From assembly GCF_000016505.1 (NCBI RefSeq), contig NC_009706.1, positions 2,480,001-2,544,000 of the forward strand: 64,000 nucleotides of DNA, read 5' to 3'. Shown here piece after piece: positions 58,548-64,000 of this stretch (positions within the stretch are counted from its first letter, which is position 1; each line of letters begins with the position of its first letter). A program made the translations under genes and the position numbers. This stretch comes from Clostridium kluyveri DSM 555. Its GTDB lineage: Bacteria; Bacillota; Clostridia; Clostridiales; Clostridiaceae. The notes beneath the pieces were generated by a model. That model was given only the letters and a program-made list of their open reading frames with translations. It was not told the DNA's origin and did no database searches.

Positions 58548-58589
58548 TATCTTCTCTACCTTTCATTTATTTTTAAAACTAATTTTTTA

Positions 58590-60305
58590 TTACTCAGACA
58601 TCTTTACCCTCAATCCTCTATAACGGTTCAAAGCGGCACAGAATTCATGTTTCCTAGGAAGTGCCAGATTACCTGGATGACCTGTATAGGGTGAAATAGA
58701 ATCTAATCCAAACTTTTCTATCTGCTCATATAGTCTATTGACAGCTTGAAAAACAGATGCCCTATCATCCAACATATGTTTTCTCAAAAAATCAATCATT
58801 ACAGCAATACAATTGGTTTGGCTGTCATCTACTAATTGTTCCAAAGCAGAAAGATCAATAATTTCTCTTCCATATGAAATCTTATATTTCCCTCTAGGCT
58901 TAATGCGATCTTCTTTCCCTGTTCCTAAAAATCCCGCCTTTAAAGGTATTCTATGTGTAATTTCTCCAAATTTACTATTTGTGATTTGTTCCCGTATGTA
59001 TCCATGGGAATTTGCAATCTCTTTGGCAGTACTTGTTACATCCTTTGGCACATATTCATCCATCATAACAATTTGGTGTGCCACATCAAAATAATCCCCT
59101 GAACCTCCAACTATCAATATAGTTGAAACCCCATTGTCATCATATAATGATTTTACCTTATCAATAAAAGGTGTTATGGGTTCTTTATCTTTTGAAACTA
59201 ATTTTTGCATCCGTCCATCCCGTATCATAAAATTGGTAGCAGAGGTATCCTCGTCAATCAATAAAAGTGAGGTTCCCACTTCTAAAGCTTCCATAACATT
59301 TGCTGCTTGAGAAGTACTTCCACTGGCATTTTCCGTGGAAAATTTAAAAGTATCTTTATTTCCCGGCAAATTGCCGATAAAGGTGCTAATATTAACCTTT
59401 TCCACATTGCGTCCATCTTCAGCACGAATTTTTACTGCATCTTGCCAGGTAATGACAAATTCTCTGCCATCACCGGGAATATGATTATATACACCAAGTT
59501 CAAGTGCCTTCAGCAATGTAGATTTTCCATGATAACCTCCGCCTACAATTAAGGTTATTCCCCGTGGTATTCCCATTCCTGTAATTTTGCCATTATAAGG
59601 CAGTAAAATTTCTATTTCAAATTTTTCCGGGCTTGCAAATGGAATTTGACCTTTAAACAACGGCTTATCTGATATACCGCTTTCCCTTGGCAAAATGGAG
59701 CCATTACCAATAAAGGCAGCAAGACCCCTTCTCTCTAATTCTTTTCGAATATACATTTGATCCAAAATTAAATTCACCTGATTTTTTAATGCTTTTTGAT
59801 CAATATTTTTATAAAACAAGGACCTATCCACTATTTTAGGAAGGATCTCCTGAAAGATACGGTTGGCAGCTTTACCCAAAACTCGTCTTCCTGCGGCAGG
59901 CAAACCAACTTCAAATCTCACTTCAATACGGTCATTTTTAATCAAAACAGCTGTCCTCTCAAGCATTTCTTGCCCACAATGATCAATTAGTAAAAGTCCA
60001 CTACCCCCTGTTCCACTGATACCCTTATTTAAGTGCTGGATATTCTTCCATAAGACTCTCGTTAGAAAATCCGAAACAGCTGTTATTTTATCTTTTGAAT
60101 CAATCAGATCATCTGGAATGCCTGTAATATCACGATTAATTACAATGTGAGATTTAGATGGAGGAGCATATGGATCTGCCTGGACATGGTCAACAAAAAG
60201 TTGATATGTTCCAAAATTATATGCTTCCTTTATTTCTTTATAAGCAGAATACCCACGCCCATCTATAGACATCAATAGTTTTTCAAGTTCATGATGGTTT
60301 TTCAA
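58590..60305 (-). CDS. COG3044-family P-loop ATPase (ABC-class ATPase)
   Basis: The 571-residue protein carries Walker A LIVGGGYHGKSTLLKALELG near residue 255, Walker B TSLLLIDEDTSATNFMIRDG near 345, and ILIVGGSGDYFDVAHQIVMM near 400. The N-terminal domain has the family sequence RGYSAYKEIKEAYNFGTYQL and DPYAPPSKSHIVI. This is the uncharacterised COG3044 group of ABC-type ATPases, with unknown substrate and no membrane helices. It sits ahead of an OYE-like gene. A weak GGGGGCA precedes the ATG. Confidence 0.88.
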   Translation of the reverse strand: MKNHHELEKLLMSIDGRGYSAYKEIKEAYNFGTYQLFVDHVQADPYAPPSKSHIVINRDITGIPDDLIDSKDKITAVSDFLTRVLWKNIQHLNKGISGTGGSGLLLIDHCGQEMLERTAVLIKNDRIEVRFEVGLPAAGRRVLGKAANRIFQEILPKIVDRSLFYKNIDQKALKNQVNLILDQMYIRKELERRGLAAFIGNGSILPRESGISDKPLFKGQIPFASPEKFEIEILLPYNGKITGMGIPRGITLIVGGGYHGKSTLLKALELGVYNHIPGDGREFVITWQDAVKIRAEDGRNVEKVNISTFIGNLPGNKDTFKFSTENASGSTSQAANVMEALEVGTSLLLIDEDTSATNFMIRDGRMQKLVSKDKEPITPFIDKVKSLYDDNGVSTILIVGGSGDYFDVAHQIVMMDEYVPKDVTSTAKEIANSHGYIREQITNSKFGEITHRIPLKAGFLGTGKEDRIKPRGKYKISYGREIIDLSALEQLVDDSQTNCIAVMIDFLRKHMLDDRASVFQAVNRLYEQIEKFGLDSISPYTGHPGNLALPRKHEFCAALNRYRGLRVKMSE

Positions 60306-60469
60306 ATTAAATGCCCCCTTGTATGTATTATTCTTTCTTTGCTCTATTATACATTATTTGAAAATTACATGGGAATATAAATTCCTTTAGACATATAATA
60401 ATCTGGTTAACATTAAACTCATCATGGCAAATCATCTCAGCCCAATTATACATATTCTCAATCCTGTTA

Positions 60470-61195
60470 TTATTTCGGGAATCTAAAATGACCTGTTATT
60501 CTAGGCATCCAATACATAATTTCATCACCTTCTCTAGCATAAGGTGGTACATTATGTATTATATATGGAATACCATCTGCTCTCCTTTTATCAGAAACTA
60601 CAGCTATATGTTCACTGTGATCGAAAGTTATGATATCCCCTGGCTGCCATTCTTTTAAATTCTCTATATCATTGGGTTTCAGCTCAATAGTAACACTAGC
60701 TGCATATTTTTTAAAATAAACATAAAGATTATCCACCCTTCTAAAATCTATATTGGGATCTGGCTGACCCTCAATTCTTTCGTAATCACCAGGATAATTT
60801 CTTATATCTTCATCTACCATATCTTTTAGATTATATCCTGCATCCCTAAAAGCTCTCCATACCAAGTCAGTACATACTCCTTCATTCTCTGGAGGATATC
60901 CGCCTACATAATAGCCTTCTTTATATTTTACCTTTTTATCTGCTTCTTTTCTTGCTCCAAGTACTATATCTTTCTGATCCTTTATGCCGTCTTTATCTTT
61001 GTCTGAATTTATCAATACTATTCTTTTATTTAACTTTTCATCAATTGTCTCATTCTTTTTTTCACTAGTTGTATTTTTAGTTTGAATTCTTGCTGTATTT
61101 TTACTGTAAAATACATTTTTTTGCGTGAAAAGCTTAAAACTTATAGCGATTAAACAAATTAAAATTGAAAATATCACGAAAAACTTTTTTCTCAT
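60470..61195 (-). CDS. DUF1287-family secreted/membrane-anchored protein
   Basis: The 241-residue protein has an N-terminal hydrophobic signal or anchor (FFVIFSILICLIAISFKLF), a Lys/Thr/Glu linker and the DUF1287 domain: GYYVGGYPPENEGVCTDLVW near residue 97 with the Cys, WQPGDIITFDHSEHIAVVSD near 188 with the His. The Cys-His layout is of NlpC/P60-like peptidases or amidases. Function is probably in the cell wall. GAAGGAGGTAAG precedes the ATG. The linker contains DKDGIKDQKDI, similar to an EF-hand-like calcium loop. Confidence 0.88.
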   Translation of the reverse strand: MRKKFFVIFSILICLIAISFKLFTQKNVFYSKNTARIQTKNTTSEKKNETIDEKLNKRIVLINSDKDKDGIKDQKDIVLGARKEADKKVKYKEGYYVGGYPPENEGVCTDLVWRAFRDAGYNLKDMVDEDIRNYPGDYERIEGQPDPNIDFRRVDNLYVYFKKYAASVTIELKPNDIENLKEWQPGDIITFDHSEHIAVVSDKRRADGIPYIIHNVPPYAREGDEIMYWMPRITGHFRFPK

Positions 61196-61275
61196 TTCTT
61201 ACCTCCTTCTTCCCTTTATTATAAAGCATATTTAAAAAATAGTTACTATGTTGTTTTTTAAGTTTTCTTGTGGAA

Positions 61276-61298
61276 TTAAAAAAAGGTGACCTTTCACC
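61276..61298 (-). terminator. Terminator of the nitrogenase-like operon
   Basis: On the minus strand GGTGA-AAGG-TCACC is followed by T7. It lies about 60 bp beyond the stop of the last nitrogenase-like gene. Confidence 0.8.
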
Positions 61299-61360
61299 AA
61301 CAATATAAGTTGAGAAAAACCACCTAGCGGTAATCATACATTACTTGTTTAATCAGTTTA

Positions 61361-62590
61361 TTAATCTTCAATATCTTCATTGATCCACAGATTTGCCAGA
61401 TGAACAGCACCACGAAAACCCATAAAGGGCGGTTCATAAGGATGCAGACGCCATTTTATATCGGGGTTGGAAATTTGCATTTCCGTATTGCGCCCCGCCC
61501 ACTTAAGTACTTCACCGCTTGCCATAAGATATCCCTTCTTATGTGCCTGAACTGCTCTTATCCACTCGTCCTCTGAAAAATATGGTATATCCTCACCTCC
61601 CATATGTGGACAGTCACACCAGCAAGTTCCTTTGGAAAGAGAAAGCTCACCGCATCCAAAAGATAATATGCCACCTACCACATCTGCATGTCCACCCAAT
61701 GACAATACAGCTTCATCCGGGTGTGATCTTACTATATGCCGAAAGGACGGCATTACTGGTGCAAGCCGACTCCAGACAATTTCTCTCTCTGCTTTGAGGA
61801 AAGCTTGATTCACAGCCAGTCCAGATATTTGTGCAATTTCCTCAAGCCACCGCACAGTTCCCTCAATACCGTAGGGTCTCCTTAAAATATAGGGTATATC
61901 AAACCTCCTTTTTAGATGTTCTGCAGCAGGTATTCCTTCGCACCGTATAACAAGGTTGATATGTGCATTACCCATCCGTTGGATTTGTTCTACAGATGTA
62001 TCTGAGGTCATCACACACAACGGTTTCATACTGAAAGCACCTTCCATTATACGAAGGATTTCATTTGCATCAGCCTGAAAGCGGAATAGATCCGCACAGG
62101 AACCAATAATATTAAAAGTAGGCTGTGGAGTTCTTTCCCCATCCACCGGCAATGTTTTGACAAGCAGCAAAAGTGCCTCCTGCACACCCCGATGCTGAGT
62201 GATGTTAAACCCGCCGTATCCAAAAGGCAGCAGACGTACATCAGGATATTCTGGCTGCAATTCCTTACAGAGAGCGGAAATATCCATTCCAATCACCTCA
62301 GGAATAGATGAGGGCAAAAGAAAAATCACCTGGGGATGATCACTTTTTACAACATTAGCAATTGTATGGTTAAGCCTGCTTGTACCACCAAAGACTATAT
62401 CTGTTTCGTCTATGTGTGTGGAGTAAAGCTTACAGGCGTCATGTACCCCTGCACGTTTTAGCGTTACATTACTATAAAACATATGCCCCATACAACCAAA
62501 TTCCACAAGAGCAGCATCACGGATTGTAGCAAGTGTCCAAAGAATACCCATACGTCCTGAAGGAAGCGGTTTAAATCGATGCAGGCCCAT
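61361..62590 (-). CDS. Nitrogenase component-1-like protein (second subunit)
   Basis: The 409-residue protein belongs to the oxidoreductase/nitrogenase component 1 superfamily: VEFGCMGHMFYSN near residue 30 (C33 at the NifD/NifK second-cysteine position), DETDIVFGGTSRLNHTI near 61, and PSSIPEVIGMDISALC near 93, where Ser95 replaces the usual third Cys. The N-terminal first Cys is also absent (KPLPSGRMGIL). The C-terminus holds a GTCWCDCPHMGG motif near 322. The length is shorter than NifD/NifK (about 500). It overlaps the upstream gene by 20 bp, and AAAGGGGG supports the ATG at 62590. It likely forms a heterodimer with that gene product. Confidence 0.85.
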   Translation of the reverse strand: MGLHRFKPLPSGRMGILWTLATIRDAALVEFGCMGHMFYSNVTLKRAGVHDACKLYSTHIDETDIVFGGTSRLNHTIANVVKSDHPQVIFLLPSSIPEVIGMDISALCKELQPEYPDVRLLPFGYGGFNITQHRGVQEALLLLVKTLPVDGERTPQPTFNIIGSCADLFRFQADANEILRIMEGAFSMKPLCVMTSDTSVEQIQRMGNAHINLVIRCEGIPAAEHLKRRFDIPYILRRPYGIEGTVRWLEEIAQISGLAVNQAFLKAEREIVWSRLAPVMPSFRHIVRSHPDEAVLSLGGHADVVGGILSFGCGELSLSKGTCWCDCPHMGGEDIPYFSEDEWIRAVQAHKKGYLMASGEVLKWAGRNTEMQISNPDIKWRLHPYEPPFMGFRGAVHLANLWINEDIED

Positions 62591-63866
62591 GTTTATTCCC
62601 CCTTTCCCTAAGATGCACTTCATCTAATACGCCTAAAATTCTTCTTAACAGGTTACTCGTCCGACCATAACCTACCTGCCCGTAAAAATCAAACATATCC
62701 AATACACAGGGAATGTTTTTATTGATATCTGACAAATAGCCAAAACATAAATCCGGAGCCAGCTTTTCCAAAACCAATAAATCTGCTTCAGCATTCACCA
62801 TTCGGCAGATCCACGGATTATAGCCCATTGAAACAAGTTCTTTGGCATAGCTCCTATCCTCTGGATAATATTCCTCTAAATGCAAAAGCAGTGGCTCCAT
62901 GCCAAGCCTAGCAAGATAAATGGCCATTGGAATAGGTATATCGATTCTAAGACAAAATACATACCGAAGTCCGTCCAATCTTTCCTTTGCCTGATTTTGT
63001 AAAGTAAGGGCTTCCTGCCGTTCTTCTTCAAATGCATTGTCCCAAGAAAAACCAAAATGTTTCGCAATCCCCTCATAGGTCCTGTGGATTCTCTTCACAT
63101 CATACAAAGTGTGCAGAGCAATATATGGTACACTAAATTCCCGTTCCATTTTCACAGCAAGCGGCTGCATGAATGGACAAACCACCAAATTCAATGCGGC
63201 ATCTGGTGCACTTTGGAAATCTGTTAAAGAAGCACCTGGCGCAAGATACCTAAGAGCGAAGCTGCGCTTCACAAGTTCCGGTAGTAGGGATGGCATAGGT
63301 ATATGTTTTTCTTCCGGGGAACGTCCCAATATGTTAATACGTGCCGGCTCTGTTTTTTTTGCCTTCATTAACACCCCAAGGGCTTCCATTGTTTTCCATG
63401 AACCAGGAGGGTAGCTGATATTTTTAAACTGACCCAGCAGCACAAAAGTTACCTGTGCAGATAATTCTGGCTGTATTTCATGGACAATCCCTTCAATGTC
63501 CTCTCCAATTAACTCAGGTACACAGGTGACAATCATCAGGATCGCCTTTGCTCCCGCTTTATCCATCTTTCTGAGGGCACCCATCAGACTATTCCGGCAG
63601 CCAAACACTACCTCCTGTGCATCCAGTACATACAGCCAGTGCAGCTCCCCATGCTTACCTTCCGGATTGGGACTGAAAAGACGTGAATGAGTGGTATATT
63701 CCTGCATCCCCACAAGTAGAGAGGAAAGACCTTTAATATCCTCTACGATCACGGAAGCAATACGCATTGGGCAATGATTGCCAGGAGAAACAGCAGGAGT
63801 TAAAAATTTAATACCGGTGTTAGATTTTACCGCCGACAGATGCTTTAAATGTTTCAATTCATTCAT
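62571..63866 (-). CDS. Nitrogenase component-1-like protein (first subunit)
   Basis: This 431-residue relative has C32 in NHCPMRIAS (first-cysteine position), no Cys where the second should be (LLVGMQEYTTHS), C90 in VFGCRNSLMGAL in place of the second Gly of VFGG, and C115 in VTCVPELIGEDI (third position). YRTYEG-like and DFYGQVGYGRT segments near the C-terminus match the fold. It overlaps the NifH-like stop by 4 nt (ATGA), showing tight coupling. With C33 of the partner it could hold one iron-sulfur cluster at the interface, as in DPOR or nitrogenase P-cluster sites. The reaction is unknown. Confidence 0.85.
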   Translation of the reverse strand: MNELKHLKHLSAVKSNTGIKFLTPAVSPGNHCPMRIASVIVEDIKGLSSLLVGMQEYTTHSRLFSPNPEGKHGELHWLYVLDAQEVVFGCRNSLMGALRKMDKAGAKAILMIVTCVPELIGEDIEGIVHEIQPELSAQVTFVLLGQFKNISYPPGSWKTMEALGVLMKAKKTEPARINILGRSPEEKHIPMPSLLPELVKRSFALRYLAPGASLTDFQSAPDAALNLVVCPFMQPLAVKMEREFSVPYIALHTLYDVKRIHRTYEGIAKHFGFSWDNAFEEERQEALTLQNQAKERLDGLRYVFCLRIDIPIPMAIYLARLGMEPLLLHLEEYYPEDRSYAKELVSMGYNPWICRMVNAEADLLVLEKLAPDLCFGYLSDINKNIPCVLDMFDFYGQVGYGRTSNLLRRILGVLDEVHLRERGNKHGPASI

Positions 63867-64000
63867 AACACTTCTCCTTCCTCCAGCAGTAGTTTTGCAA
63901 GTGCTTTGTAATGTACTGCCATACTAGAATCCGGAAAAGTCTCCACCACGGTTTTCCCCTGTGCCTCGGCCTGCTGTACAAACGGATCACGTGGCAGACG
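63863..64000 (-). CDS. NifH-like reductase (C-terminal fragment, continues beyond window)
   Basis: Reading to the right edge gives RLPRDPFVQQAEAQGKTVVE, then TFPDSSMAVHYKALAKLLLEE and a TGA at 63863-63865. The spacing and sense (PRD...V..AE..GKTV.E..P.S..A..Y..LA) match the C-terminus of NifH/BchL-type iron proteins, which pass electrons to component 1 with ATP hydrolysis. Only 45 residues are visible. The gene overlaps the next one by ATGA, placing it first or earlier in the same operon. Confidence 0.8.
   Translation of the reverse strand, partial: RLPRDPFVQQAEAQGKTVVETFPDSSMAVHYKALAKLLLEEGEVL

Noticed and set aside
61134-61337. 67-aa minus-strand frame upstream of the DUF1287 gene
   Set aside because: It runs over the nitrogenase-operon terminator and into the DUF1287 start in another frame; not gene-like.

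Overview
The window is AT-rich, with AGGAGG-type ribosome-binding sites, many GTG/TTG starts, hairpin-plus-T terminators and a strictly anaerobic gene set: Fe-alcohol dehydrogenase, hybrid-cluster protein, ferredoxin-type proteins, an Isf-like flavoprotein and a nitrogenase-like operon. This points to Clostridium sensu stricto, perhaps near the kluyveri/ljungdahlii group; the species is an inference. I saw no rRNA, tRNA, CRISPR array or intact insertion sequence.

1-13 kb: minus-strand metabolic genes. These are a cut Fe-alcohol dehydrogenase, a PucR-type regulator, an agmatinase-family ureohydrolase, malic enzyme, a 14-TM drug exporter, a DUF1016/YhcG-type nuclease, RNase Z, a small Xre regulator, a chemoreceptor and the pdxS-pdxT pair for pyridoxal phosphate. 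13-21 kb: an alkaline-phosphatase-superfamily hydrolase, birA, an isoaspartyl dipeptidase, a ferredoxin-like protein divergent from a Crp/Fnr regulator, two tiny paralogous Cys-rich membrane peptides missed by size cut-offs, a SIMPL-domain protein, and a three-gene operon of two ~50-aa proteins and an HD hydrolase.

21-29 kb: a surface-glycoprotein island. It holds a large collagen-like Gly-X-Thr protein with folded end domains, plus three glycosyltransferases, one fused to a methyltransferase. 29-36 kb: small regulator/transporter and stress units (MarR + MFS, an MntR/DtxR-type repressor, a methyltransferase + YbjQ pair, MsrB, an SdpI-like protein, MerR-TipAS). 36.4-39.6 kb: a decayed locus. 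A histidine kinase and response regulator are both truncated at a shared junction, and an ABC ATPase has lost its signature and H-loop segments and its reading frame, while its permease is still open.

39.7-51.6 kb: a GC-richer MarR regulator with a three-site operator, hcp, a GC-richer DUF3137-LemA pair, an AraC regulator with a heterodimeric ABC transporter behind a very long hairpin, a pirin, a repeat-built small protein and an iron-sulfur flavoprotein. 51.8-55.3 kb: a probable zinc-limitation operon (two G3E GTPases, one fused to a DUF318 permease, plus a DUF1980 protein) behind a Zur/Fur-like box. 55.4-61.2 kb: a KtrAB-type potassium system, an OYE-family flavoprotein, a COG3044 ATPase and a DUF1287 protein. 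61.3-64 kb: a GC-richer nitrogenase-like operon (two component-1-like subunits and a NifH-like protein cut by the window edge), whose cluster cysteines are divided between the two subunits. This is the most likely undescribed system here.
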